A stretch of DNA of 64,000 bases, taken from NCBI RefSeq assembly GCF_024790395.1, contig NZ_JAJISC010000003.1, positions 62,001-126,000 on the forward strand. Direction: 5' to 3'. Each line of letters begins with the position of its first letter. Position 1 is the first letter of the stretch. The DNA comes from Halomonas dongshanensis (lineage in GTDB: Bacteria; Pseudomonadota; Gammaproteobacteria; Pseudomonadales; Halomonadaceae). The notes under the pieces are model-generated. The model made no database searches and had not been told where the DNA came from. It was given only the letters and a program-made list of their open reading frames with translations. Shown here piece by piece: positions 50,213 through 58,553 of the stretch. Position numbers and translations under genes: made by a program.

Positions 50213-52491
50213 TGAACAGTAAAGCGTCCATGTTGGAAGTGTTGCGCCGTATCATCCAGGAGGTGAACGGCGCACGCAGCCTCGACGCCGCCCTGGCGAC
50301 GATGGTGCGGCGTATCCGTAAAGCGATGCAGACCGACGTCTGCTCTTTCTATCTTTTCGATCAATCCCTCGACGCACTGGTGCTGATGGAGACCATCGGC
50401 CTGCGCACCCAGGCGGTCGGTCGGGTCATGCTGCCCATCGGCGAAGGCCTCGTTGGCCTTGTAGGCAAGCGCAGCGAACCCTTGAACCTCGAAGATGCCC
50501 AGTCGCACCCGCAGTTTCGCTATTTCGAAGCCACGGGCGAAGAGCGCTACTCGAGCTTTCTCGGTGTCCCTATCATTCATCAGCGTCGCATGCTGGGGGT
50601 GCTGGTCGTTCAGCAGGTAGAAAAGCGCCGCTACGACGATGAAGACGAAGCCTTTCTGGTCACCATGGCCGCGCAGCTCGCCGGTGTGCTCGCCCACGCC
50701 CTGGCAACGGGCAATTTGGTGCGCCCAGCGATGCCGGGTGGTCAAGCGGTATTCAAGGGCGTTGCGGCAGCGCCAGGTATTGCCATGGGCAAGGCCGTGG
50801 TCATCGTGCCGCCAGCCGATCTCAACAGCGTGCCCGACTTGATTCCAAGCGATGAAGAGTACGAAATTGCGCGCTTGAAGGAGGCCATCGAAAAGACCCG
50901 CGAAGACATTCGCGCGGCGGCCGAGCGCTTGGCTAATCGAATCTCTTCGCAGGAGTTGGCGCTTTTCGACGTCTATCAGCAGATGCTTAGCGAAGCTGCG
51001 CTCTCCGGCGAAGTCGAAAAACGCATTCGCGAAGGCCAGTGGGCGCCTGGGGCGCTGGCCGATGTGGTGCGGCGGCACATGCAGTATCTTGAGCGGGTCG
51101 ATGACGACTATCTACGCGAGCGCGCCGCCGACATTCGCGATCTGGGTCGTCGCGTGTTGGCCTACCTGCAAGAGGACACGCTGACCTCGCCCGATAGCTA
51201 TCCTGATGACGCCATTCTGGTAGGCGATGAAATCAGCGTCGCCATGCTGGGTGAGGTGCCGCGGGAAAAGCTCAAAGGACTGGTTTCGGTGCGGGGGTCG
51301 AGCACGTCGCACGTGGCGATCGTGGCGCGTGCCATGGGTATTCCCACCGTTCTTGGCATGATGGACTTGCCGCTGCCGCGCCTCAATGGGGCGCCGCTGG
51401 TGCTGGATGGTCATCGCGGGCGTCTTTTCGTGCGCCCGCTGCCCGAACTCGAAGCGCGCTATAGAAGCCTTATCGCCGAAGAGAAAGCGCTGAGTGAGAT
51501 GCTCGAACACGAGCAGAACCTACCCAGCGTCACTCCTGACGGCCACGAAGTGCCGCTGATGGTCAATACGGGGCTGGCCGTGGATGCCGCTGCGCTATTG
51601 AAGAGCTGTATTGGTGGCGTGGGGCTTTACCGCACCGAAGTGCCCTTCATGATCACCGAGCGCTTTCCGGGCGAGAAGGAGCAGATGCGGCTCTATCGCT
51701 CGCAGCTCGAAGGCTTTGCGCCCCTACCTGTGGTGATGCGTACGCTGGATATTGGCGGTGACAAGGATCTGCCCTATTTCCCCATCAACGAGGCCAACGC
51801 CTTTCTGGGCTGGCGCGGCATGCGCGTTACCTTGGATCACCCCGAAGTGCTGATGGTGCAGCTACGCGCCATGCTGAGGGCATCGGTTGGGCTCAATAAT
51901 CTTTCCATCCTCTTCCCCATGGTGACCAACGCCGAGGAGGTGGACGATGCACTGCGCCTGCTCGACCGCGCCATCGTCGAGCTGGGCGAAGAGGGCATGG
52001 CCATCAAGCGCCCAAACGTGGGCGTTATGATCGAGGTGCCTGCGACCATCTATCAAATGGATGCGCTGGCCAAACGCGTCGATTTCTTCTCGGTGGGAAG
52101 CAACGATCTTACCCAGTACCTGCTGGCGGTGGATCGTAACAACCCGCGCGTTTCGGGTCTTTACGACCCGCTTCATCCTGCGCTTTTGGGGGCGCTGCAA
52201 GAGCTGTCTCAAGATGCCCAGCGCCTGCGTAAACCGGTCTCGTTATGCGGCGAACTGGCGGGCGATCCGGCGGGAGCGCTGCTGCTCATGGCCATGGGCT
52301 TTACCAGCCTCTCCATGAACGCGCCGAGCCTACCCAAGGTGCGGGCGGCCATTCGCCGGGTCACCTTGAGCGATGCGCAAACGCTGCTGGGGGAGATCAT
52401 GGCGTTGGATACGCCTGCCGAAGTGCATCGCCACCTCGAACGCCGCTTCGACGAGTGGGAGCTTGCGCACCTGCTGCCCCCGCGCGACTAA
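50212..52491 (+). CDS. ptsP: Phosphoenolpyruvate-protein phosphotransferase PtsP (enzyme I Ntr)
   Basis: First enzyme of the nitrogen phosphotransferase relay (PtsP, NPr, EIIA-Ntr). The 759-residue protein has an N-terminal GAF domain (about 1-165), then the EI domains with the phospho-histidine H367 in VRGSSTSHVAIVARAMGIP, the PEP-binding TLDIGGDKDLPY and FFSVGSNDLTQYLLAVDR, and the catalytic cysteine in SLCGELAGDP. In relatives the GAF domain binds glutamine or 2-oxoglutarate signals. Its start overlaps the rppH stop. Confidence 0.96.
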   Translation: MNSKASMLEVLRRIIQEVNGARSLDAALATMVRRIRKAMQTDVCSFYLFDQSLDALVLMETIGLRTQAVGRVMLPIGEGLVGLVGKRSEPLNLEDAQSHPQFRYFEATGEERYSSFLGVPIIHQRRMLGVLVVQQVEKRRYDDEDEAFLVTMAAQLAGVLAHALATGNLVRPAMPGGQAVFKGVAAAPGIAMGKAVVIVPPADLNSVPDLIPSDEEYEIARLKEAIEKTREDIRAAAERLANRISSQELALFDVYQQMLSEAALSGEVEKRIREGQWAPGALADVVRRHMQYLERVDDDYLRERAADIRDLGRRVLAYLQEDTLTSPDSYPDDAILVGDEISVAMLGEVPREKLKGLVSVRGSSTSHVAIVARAMGIPTVLGMMDLPLPRLNGAPLVLDGHRGRLFVRPLPELEARYRSLIAEEKALSEMLEHEQNLPSVTPDGHEVPLMVNTGLAVDAAALLKSCIGGVGLYRTEVPFMITERFPGEKEQMRLYRSQLEGFAPLPVVMRTLDIGGDKDLPYFPINEANAFLGWRGMRVTLDHPEVLMVQLRAMLRASVGLNNLSILFPMVTNAEEVDDALRLLDRAIVELGEEGMAIKRPNVGVMIEVPATIYQMDALAKRVDFFSVGSNDLTQYLLAVDRNNPRVSGLYDPLHPALLGALQELSQDAQRLRKPVSLCGELAGDPAGALLLMAMGFTSLSMNAPSLPKVRAAIRRVTLSDAQTLLGEIMALDTPAEVHRHLERRFDEWELAHLLPPRD

Positions 52492-52507
52492 AGCGCCTTA
52501 GCAGGCG

Positions 52508-53263
52508 TTAGCTTATTGATAACGCCGTTTCCCCTAGCGGTGTACCATGGGGGCCAAAGCGCCTTTCGTTCATCTCCACGGCCCCGTTCCTAGCCAGCGT
52601 GACCCAGGTGGTGGCGCGGGTGCCGTATTTTTCACCTTGAATAAAGGGAGAGGAGAGAAAGCGCTCCCACGCCACGCCGATGCCCGTGTCCGGCAACTGA
52701 TCATCAGGCGCTTGGCGGGTGTCGAGCAGGGCATCGATGGGGCGCGCTGGCCAGAATTTCTCGGCAGTAGCTAAGGCCTCTCTTGCCTTTGAGAGCTTCG
52801 GCCAGGGCGTGTTCAAGTCTGCGTTGGATAGTCCGTGCACGCCGGGCGCGATCTGGTTCAATGCTATCCGCTCACGGCTGCGATGCAGATGCCAAAGTGT
52901 GGTGGGTGTGGCGACAAGCAGGTTGAACCCGGCATAGCGCGCGGCACCGCCCTGGGCGAGTGCTTCGAGCCAGCGCTCAATATCATCACTTTCGAGCGCC
53001 TGAGTGACGAGGGCACCTCGGCTGGGCGCCTTGGATGGTATCGGCAAACTCGGGTCGCGCACGTTGGTAAGGGCTGCGACGATACCATGGCGCGCTGCAA
53101 GCCAAGTCCCGCCCGCTTCCAGATCGCGTCCGCCTATTACCTCCGGTTTGTCTTGCCAGCGTGCCAATGCCGCCGTCGGCCGGGCGTAAAATTCGTCGCG
53201 ATTGCCGATCAAGCGAAGGGGTATCGCCTGCCCAGGTTGCCAAGCGAAGGCGATTAAGCACAT
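52508..53263 (-). CDS. NRDE (TANGO2-like) family protein
   Basis: A 251-residue protein of the NRDE family, named after the motif seen here as LIGNRDEFYARPTA near residue 20. The start MCLIAFAW, with cysteine at position 2, and GGRDLEAGGTWLA near 45 are typical; the Cys2 start suggests an N-terminal-nucleophile-like fold. Animal TANGO2 is linked to heme or lipid handling, while the bacterial role is unknown. The ATG at 53263 has GGAG 6 bases upstream. It is convergent with ptsP, with 16 bases between stops. Confidence 0.85.
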   Translation of the reverse strand: MCLIAFAWQPGQAIPLRLIGNRDEFYARPTAALARWQDKPEVIGGRDLEAGGTWLAARHGIVAALTNVRDPSLPIPSKAPSRGALVTQALESDDIERWLEALAQGGAARYAGFNLLVATPTTLWHLHRSRERIALNQIAPGVHGLSNADLNTPWPKLSKAREALATAEKFWPARPIDALLDTRQAPDDQLPDTGIGVAWERFLSSPFIQGEKYGTRATTWVTLARNGAVEMNERRFGPHGTPLGETALSIS

Positions 53264-53408
53264 GGGTAACTCCAATAGGGGATCATGGCATAGGGTTATA
53301 TCCTACATGACACTACCTCACCGGCAACGTAAACTGCCGGGATTGGAGCCGGGCATCGAGGTCCGGCGCGCTCTGCGCTGAGTTAACGAGATTCAGGGAA
53401 GCCCGCTC

Positions 53409-54587
53409 ATGCCGCTGCAGAAAAAGGAGCATTTCTGGAATGCTGTCGTCTGGCCGATTCTTTGGCCGCTTTTGCTGCTTCAACTGGCGCTGATTACGCT
53501 GGTGCTGGCGGTGGGCTGGGCGCTGTGGTGGCTCTCGCCCGATGCTCTGGCCTGGGGCAGCGCCGTATGGTTGACTCTGGCGCTGATGGTGGGCAGCGGG
53601 ATGAACGTAGGTGTCTTTCTCATGCTGGTGAAAGGCAAGGCGCGCTATAAAGACACGCTCTTCGTCATGGAGCTGACCGAGCTCGAGCGGCATATCACGG
53701 CGCTCAGTACGGCGACCTCACTCTCTGGCGTTTCCTATAGCCTCAAGACCGATGAGACCCGTCATCCGTTGGATCATCTGCATGCGCTGAACGTACTGCT
53801 GGCGAAGCTCGTTCAGCGCATGCAGGGCAGCCGCGCAGGGGCGGAGCGCTTCGATGAGCACGCCAGCGCCGAAAGCGAGCAGGCACTGCTCGATGGCTTG
53901 CACCACCAGCAACAACAGCTCAAACATTTGATGGCCGGGCGTGATCGTGCACGCGAGGAGTCACGCTTGAAGTCGGGCTATCTCACCGTGTTGCAAAACG
54001 AGATCGATAGCCTGAGTGGCCACCTAGACGATCTGGCGAACGGCGAAGGCGCCAATACATACTGCCGTGAGCGCGTCTCCGGCGTGCAGGGGCGCATTAG
54101 CGATATCCGTACTTTGCTTGCGCAGGTGGTGCAAGAAAGTGGCCTAGCGAGTGATGATGCCACCATCGAGTCGCGCGCGCTCAAGGTGCTCATTGTCGAC
54201 GATGGTCCGGTCAACCTCATGCTGGCGCGGCAGATGCTGGAAGGGTACGGCTTCGATGTCGATGGTGCCAGCAGCGGCGAACAGGCGCTCGAAAGGCAGC
54301 AGGCCAGCCACTACGATTTAGTCCTGATGGACATCTTCATGTCGCAGCTCGATGGCTTACAGACGAGCCAGCGCTGGCGTGAGTTCGAGACGCTTAGTGG
54401 CAGTCCGCCAAGCGTCATGGTGGCGCTTACCGCCAATATCGATAACGCCGGGCGCGACGCCTGCATCGCTGCCGGTATGAACGATCTGCTGGAAAAACCC
54501 TATCAGCCCGAAACCCTCGCGCGCATGGTCAATACTTGGTTCCCCAATACGATCAAACCCACGGTGACTAAGCCTGGGGCACGTTGA
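53409..54587 (+). CDS. Membrane-anchored lone receiver-domain protein
   Basis: The 392-residue protein has two hydrophobic segments (about 12-42 and 48-75), a long helical, coiled-coil-prone region (about 85-250) and a C-terminal response-regulator receiver domain. The receiver has the acidic pair D264-D265, phospho-acceptor D308 in LVLMDIFMSQLDG, T341 and K363, so it can probably be phosphorylated. There is no HisKA, H-box or HATPase domain, although the layout resembles a hybrid kinase with its catalytic core removed. AGGGAAG precedes the ATG. Divergent from the NRDE gene, upstream of lgt. Partner kinase and output are unknown. Confidence 0.85.
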   Translation: MPLQKKEHFWNAVVWPILWPLLLLQLALITLVLAVGWALWWLSPDALAWGSAVWLTLALMVGSGMNVGVFLMLVKGKARYKDTLFVMELTELERHITALSTATSLSGVSYSLKTDETRHPLDHLHALNVLLAKLVQRMQGSRAGAERFDEHASAESEQALLDGLHHQQQQLKHLMAGRDRAREESRLKSGYLTVLQNEIDSLSGHLDDLANGEGANTYCRERVSGVQGRISDIRTLLAQVVQESGLASDDATIESRALKVLIVDDGPVNLMLARQMLEGYGFDVDGASSGEQALERQQASHYDLVLMDIFMSQLDGLQTSQRWREFETLSGSPPSVMVALTANIDNAGRDACIAAGMNDLLEKPYQPETLARMVNTWFPNTIKPTVTKPGAR

Positions 54588-54664
54588 GTCGTGGCCGCTT
54601 TGCCGTTTACGTGTACGGTTTATACGTGCGATTTTTTAATAGTCCTGCCCCATAGAGAATCGGA

Positions 54665-55465
54665 ATGATCAATTATCCCACCATAGACCCTATCGCCATC
54701 TCCCTAGGGCCGCTGCAAGTGCATTGGTACGGCTTGATGTACGTCGTCGGTTTTGTTGCCGCTTGGTGGCTGGGGTGCCGTCGCGCCTGGCGGATCGGCC
54801 TCACCAAAGATGATATAAGCGACCTGCTGTTCTACTGCGCTGTGGGCGTGGTGGCCGGTGGAAGGCTCGGGTATGCGCTGTTTTATGGATTGGGACAGTG
54901 GTCCCAGGACATTCTATGGATCTTCCGTGTGTGGGATGGCGGCATGAGCTTCCACGGTGGCCTGATCGGCGTGCTCTTGGCCGCCCTCTGGTTCGCTCGG
55001 CGCAAGCAGCTAGCGTTTTTCACCCTCACCGATTTCATCGCGCCGCTGGTGCCGATCGGCTTGGGAGCAGGGCGTATTGGTAACTTCATCAATCACGAAC
55101 TGCCAGGGCGAATCACCTCTGCCCCCTGGGGCATGCCGTTTCCCGGTATGGGCCCCGAGCCGCGCCACCCTTCGGCCCTTTATGAAGCGCTGCTCGAAGG
55201 TGTCGTGCTTTTTGCCATTCTGTGGTGGGTTTCCAGCAAGCCACGTCAACGTGGATTGGTCTCCGGGTTTTTCCTGCTGGGTTACGGCGCCTTCCGCTTC
55301 TTGGTCGAGTTCGTCCGCCTGCCGGATGCCCACATCGGCTTCATCGCCCTCGGCTGGGTCACTATGGGCATGCTCCTCACCCTACCCATGATCGCCTTCG
55401 GCCTGCTGCTCATGGCCTGGTCTCGTAGCCAGCCAGTGGATGCCCGTACGAAAAGCACCGCGTAG
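54665..55465 (+). CDS. lgt: Prolipoprotein diacylglyceryl transferase
   Basis: Attaches diacylglycerol from phosphatidylglycerol to the lipobox cysteine, the first step of lipoprotein maturation. The 266-residue protein has about seven membrane segments, the signature GAGRIGNFINHELPGRIT (about 134-151) with essential arginine R137, and H97 in MSFHGGLIG. Its last four codons and stop lie in the first hairpin of repeat array C, so the repeat has shaped the C-terminus (KSTA). Order lgt-thyA-folA matches other gammaproteobacteria. Confidence 0.96.
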   Translation: MINYPTIDPIAISLGPLQVHWYGLMYVVGFVAAWWLGCRRAWRIGLTKDDISDLLFYCAVGVVAGGRLGYALFYGLGQWSQDILWIFRVWDGGMSFHGGLIGVLLAALWFARRKQLAFFTLTDFIAPLVPIGLGAGRIGNFINHELPGRITSAPWGMPFPGMGPEPRHPSALYEALLEGVVLFAILWWVSSKPRQRGLVSGFFLLGYGAFRFLVEFVRLPDAHIGFIALGWVTMGMLLTLPMIAFGLLLMAWSRSQPVDARTKSTA

Positions 55466-55978
55466 CGGTGCCAGTGTTTATTACCGTGGCTTGATGGGGC
55501 GGCCTACCGGCCGCTTCGCGGGTGCCTCGCTGCGCTCGTTACGCCACGCTACGGTTGGGACTGGGTTTGTAGCGTGGGTAAGCGACAGCGCACCCGCGAA
55601 AGCACCGCGACTGCGGTGCCGGTGTTTATTACCGTGGCTTGATGGGGCGGCCTGTCGGCCGCTTCGCGGGTGCCTCGCTGCGCTCGTTACGCCACCCTAC
55701 AGGGAGCGGTAGTGCATATCGTAGCGTGGGTAAGCGACAGCGCACCCGCGAAAGCACCGCGACAGCGGTGCCAGTGTTTATTACCGTGGCTTGATGGGGT
55801 GGCCTACCGGCCGCTTCGCGGGTGCCTCGCTGCGCTCGTTACGCCACGCTACGGTTGGGACTGGGTTTGTAGCGTGGGTAAGCGATAGCGCACCCGCGAA
55901 AGCGCCGCGCAGCGGTGCCGGTATCTGCACCGGTGGTTTGATAGGAGGCCGGCGCAAAAAATACCGCGTAGCGGTGCT
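55455..55978. repeat. Palindromic repeat array C between lgt and thyA
   Basis: Three tandem units starting at 55455, 55602 and 55754 and a partial fourth at 55902, with periods of 147, 152 and 148 bases. Each begins with a small hairpin GCACCGC/GCGGTGC, then GTTTATTACCGTGGCTTGAT, a left arm CGCGGGTGCCTCGCTGCGCT, a short spacer and a right arm GTAGCGTGGGTAAGCGAYAG. The arms match those of arrays A and B; the outer parts are specific to this array. Most of the 590-base gap between lgt and thyA is this array; frames in it are not genes. Confidence 0.9.
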
Positions 55979-56055
55979 AGTCGGCACTAAGCTAGACCCG
56001 CTCCACATGGCGCCCTAAAATACAGGCTTACTTTACACGTGACTCTGGAAAATCT

Positions 56056-56880
56056 GTGACTGCACCCACGACCGCGCCTGCGTTGGAACAGCCCTATCTC
56101 GATCTCATGCGCACCGTGCTGGAGCAGGGTGTCGACCGGGGGGACCGCACCGGCGTTGGCACTCGCTCCATTTTTGGCCATCAGATGCGCTTCGATCTCT
56201 CTCGGGGCTTTCCGCTGCTGACGACCAAAAAGCTCCACCTGCGCTCGATCATTCATGAATTGCTGTGGTTTTTGAAAGGCGATACTAATATCGCCTATCT
56301 CAAAGAGAACGGCGTGCGCATTTGGGACGAATGGGCGGACGAAAACGGCGACCTTGGCCCGGTCTACGGCTACCAATGGCGCAGCTGGCCTAATCCCAAG
56401 GGCGGAAGCGTCGACCAAGTCGCCAACGTGTTGGAGCAAATTCGCCATAATCCCCAATCGCGGCGGCTGATCGTGTCGGCGTGGAACCCGGCGCAGGTCG
56501 ATGAGATGAAGCTGCCTCCCTGTCACTGTCTGTTCCAGTTCTACGTTGCTAACGGTAAGCTCTCTTGCCAGCTCTACCAGCGCAGCGCGGATATCTTTCT
56601 CGGGGTACCATTCAATATCGCAAGCTACGCCTTGCTGCTTGCGATGGTGGCGCAAGTAACCGGGCTCGAGCCTGGTGAGTTCGTCCATACGCTGGGCGAT
56701 GCGCACCTTTATAGTAACCACTTCGACCAAGCTCAGGAGCAGTTGACGCGGACGCCGCTTGCGCCGCCCACTCTTGCGTTGAACCCCGAAGTGACCTCGC
56801 TGTTCGATTTTAGCTTCGAGGATATCGCCATCGAAGCCTATGACTCTCATCCGCATATCAAAGCGGAGGTCGCCGTATGA
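56056..56880 (+). CDS. thyA: Thymidylate synthase
   Basis: Methylates dUMP to dTMP with methylenetetrahydrofolate. The 274-residue protein shows the catalytic Cys156 in [12 protein letters not shown], the N-terminal [20 protein letters not shown] loop with phosphate-binding arginine, and C-terminal [10 protein letters not shown]. The start is GTG with GGAAAA just upstream, giving a slightly longer N-terminus than the 264-residue E. coli enzyme. Its stop overlaps folA as ATGA. Confidence 0.97.
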   Translation: MTAPTTAPALEQPYLDLMRTVLEQGVDRGDRTGVGTRSIFGHQMRFDLSRGFPLLTTKKLHLRSIIHELLWFLKGDTNIAYLKENGVRIWDEWADENGDLGPVYGYQWRSWPNPKGGSVDQVANVLEQIRHNPQSRRLIVSAWNPAQVDEMKLPPCHCLFQFYVANGKLSCQLYQRSADIFLGVPFNIASYALLLAMVAQVTGLEPGEFVHTLGDAHLYSNHFDQAQEQLTRTPLAPPTLALNPEVTSLFDFSFEDIAIEAYDSHPHIKAEVAV

Positions 56881-57413
56881 GCTCGTCTCCCGTGCGTGAA
56901 CCGCTAGTGCCCGTGGCGATGATCGTTGCTATGGCGCGTAATGGCGTTATCGGTGTGGAAGGGAGGCTGCCTTGGTATCTGCCCGAGGATCTCAAGTTCT
57001 TCAAGCGTATGACCCAGGCAAAGCCGTTGGTCATGGGGCGTAAGACCTTTGCCTCCATTGGCAAGCCGCTGCCCAATCGCTTGAATATCGTGATCACGCG
57101 AGACGAGAGCTTCGATGCTCCCGGTACTCGCGTCTGCTTCGATCTCGAATCTGCGCTGGCGCTGGCCGATCAGCATGCCACCATCGAAGCCGCCGAAGAG
57201 ATCATGGTCATGGGCGGCGGCGAGATCTACCGCCAGGCGATGCCAGTAGCGCAGCGTCTTTACGTCACCGAAGTCGATGTCGACGTCGAAGGCGATACCA
57301 CCTTCCCGGAAATCGACAAGGCGCAGTGGCAAGAGACGCAGCGCGTTCCTGGCAAGCCTTCTGCGGGGCAGCCGGACTACGACTTCGTCGTCTACGAGCG
57401 CCGCGACGATTGA
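56877..57413 (+). CDS. folA: Dihydrofolate reductase
   Basis: Regenerates tetrahydrofolate consumed by thymidylate synthase, the product of the overlapping upstream gene. The 178-residue protein contains [20 protein letters not shown] with the active-site acidic residue in [24 protein letters not shown] for NADPH, and [15 protein letters not shown]. The ATGA overlap with thyA means both products are made in step. Confidence 0.96.
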   Translation: MSSSPVREPLVPVAMIVAMARNGVIGVEGRLPWYLPEDLKFFKRMTQAKPLVMGRKTFASIGKPLPNRLNIVITRDESFDAPGTRVCFDLESALALADQHATIEAAEEIMVMGGGEIYRQAMPVAQRLYVTEVDVDVEGDTTFPEIDKAQWQETQRVPGKPSAGQPDYDFVVYERRDD

Positions 57414-57457
57414 TCACGCAAAACAATACCGATCTACAAGTATAAGGACGAGCAACG

Positions 57458-58258
57458 ATGGCGATGGCTGCTGACATGCTGCACTTACTCGACGACCTCG
57501 AAGCCCAATTGGCGCGCTCCCAAGCCGAGCTCAAAACGCTACGCGAAGAAAATCAACGCTTAGAGCGGGCACTTGACGAGGTTCGAAAAACCGCTGGAGC
57601 GGTCAAGAGCGAGCAGGTGAATAAGCCGACAGTGGCGCCGATGACAGCAGTCACGTTGCCTATAGAAGAAGAGAGTTGGTCCCAAGCCGAGGCCGGTGAT
57701 GCAACAGACGCCGGTTCTGTTGACTCCTTAACGCCGCACGCCTTGTTAGAGTCCTGGTATGAGCGCTACCCCAATGCCTTTTTCAAGGGGCATACCAAGC
57801 CCCTAAAAGTTGGGATACACCAAGATTTGATTCAGCGCGAGCAATGTTCAAGCAAACTGATTCGGCGGGCACTGGCTAACTACATCAATCTACCGCGCTA
57901 CGCCAAAGCGGTTCGCTCGGGTGCCGAACGTGTCGATCTCGATGGTAATTTAGCCGGGGTGGTAGACGCAGAAGCAGCGCGGCATGCAGCCGAAAAGCGC
58001 AAAACGCTGAAAAATAGCCAAGCTCAGAGAGCCGGTAAGGGAGTGCACGAAGGTGGCGCTGCACCTTCCGAGTCCAAGCCCGAAAAAAAACGCGATTCTA
58101 AGCGAACCTGCCAAGCTGAAAACAGCTCGTCGACTGCCCGCAAAGCCACGCCAGCCAAGAAGGGCGCTCCATTGAAAGAGCAAGCGGCCAAGCCGTCAGC
58201 GCCTTTGAGCTTTGAAGAAAAGCTCAAAGGGCTTCAAGCAAAATACAAAGCGCACTGA
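57458..58258 (+). CDS. ProQ/FinO-family RNA chaperone
   Basis: A 266-residue protein with three parts: an N-terminal heptad-rich helix (about 7-45, LLDDLEAQLARSQAELKTLR), a central FinO/ProQ domain (about 93-185) with LLESWYERYPNAFFKGHTKP, IRRALANYINLPRYAKAVRS and GAERVDLDGNLAG, and a Lys/Ala/Ser-rich basic tail. The FinO fold binds structured RNA, such as sRNA and terminator hairpins. No Tudor-like C-terminal domain is seen, unlike E. coli ProQ, and the coiled-coil start is an addition. AAGGACG lies about 7 bases before the ATG. It follows folA by 44 bases. Confidence 0.88.
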   Translation: MAMAADMLHLLDDLEAQLARSQAELKTLREENQRLERALDEVRKTAGAVKSEQVNKPTVAPMTAVTLPIEEESWSQAEAGDATDAGSVDSLTPHALLESWYERYPNAFFKGHTKPLKVGIHQDLIQREQCSSKLIRRALANYINLPRYAKAVRSGAERVDLDGNLAGVVDAEAARHAAEKRKTLKNSQAQRAGKGVHEGGAAPSESKPEKKRDSKRTCQAENSSSTARKATPAKKGAPLKEQAAKPSAPLSFEEKLKGLQAKYKAH

Positions 58259-58553
58259 GACCTGTTGGGCGCTCAAGGGTTCCAAAAAAACGACCAAATA
58301 GTAAAAAAACACTGTTTTTTTCTATTGCGTTCCCTAGAATCCCGGTATAGAGTTTGTCGTGCGAGCATTGGACTATAACAAGGCTTGATCGAGGACATGC
58401 CGCGAACTGCTACAAGCTGCCGAGAGGGTTAGCTTAAGTATGGCAGGGGAAGAAAAGAGCATGGCCCGTAAGCCAACTGCTTAGACCTAACGTCTTTAGG
58501 CCTAACGTCAAGCAGAAACGATCGAAACAGTAAGCTAGTTAAGGAACCTCATC
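58259..58553. other. Intergenic region upstream of the porin gene
   Basis: About 295 bases, AT-richer than average. It holds a perfect 9-base inverted repeat (A7CA/TGT7, 58303-58321), a possible promoter TTGCGT (58325-58330) and TATAGA (58346-58351) with a short 15-base spacer, and two 14-base direct repeats near 58490. No gene is visible. A leader of nearly 200 bases would follow the suggested promoter. Confidence 0.45.
58481..58509 (+). repeat. Direct repeat in the porin leader
   Basis: TTAGACCTAACGTC (58481-58494) and TTAGGCCTAACGTC (58496-58509) differ at one base and have a 15-base period. They lie 45-73 bases before the porin start and could be tandem regulator sites on DNA or elements of the message. 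Confidence 0.7.

Noticed and set aside
55440-56018. Short frames rich in ARYATLR-like repeats after lgt
   Set aside because: Same reason: they read through repeat array C on both strands.
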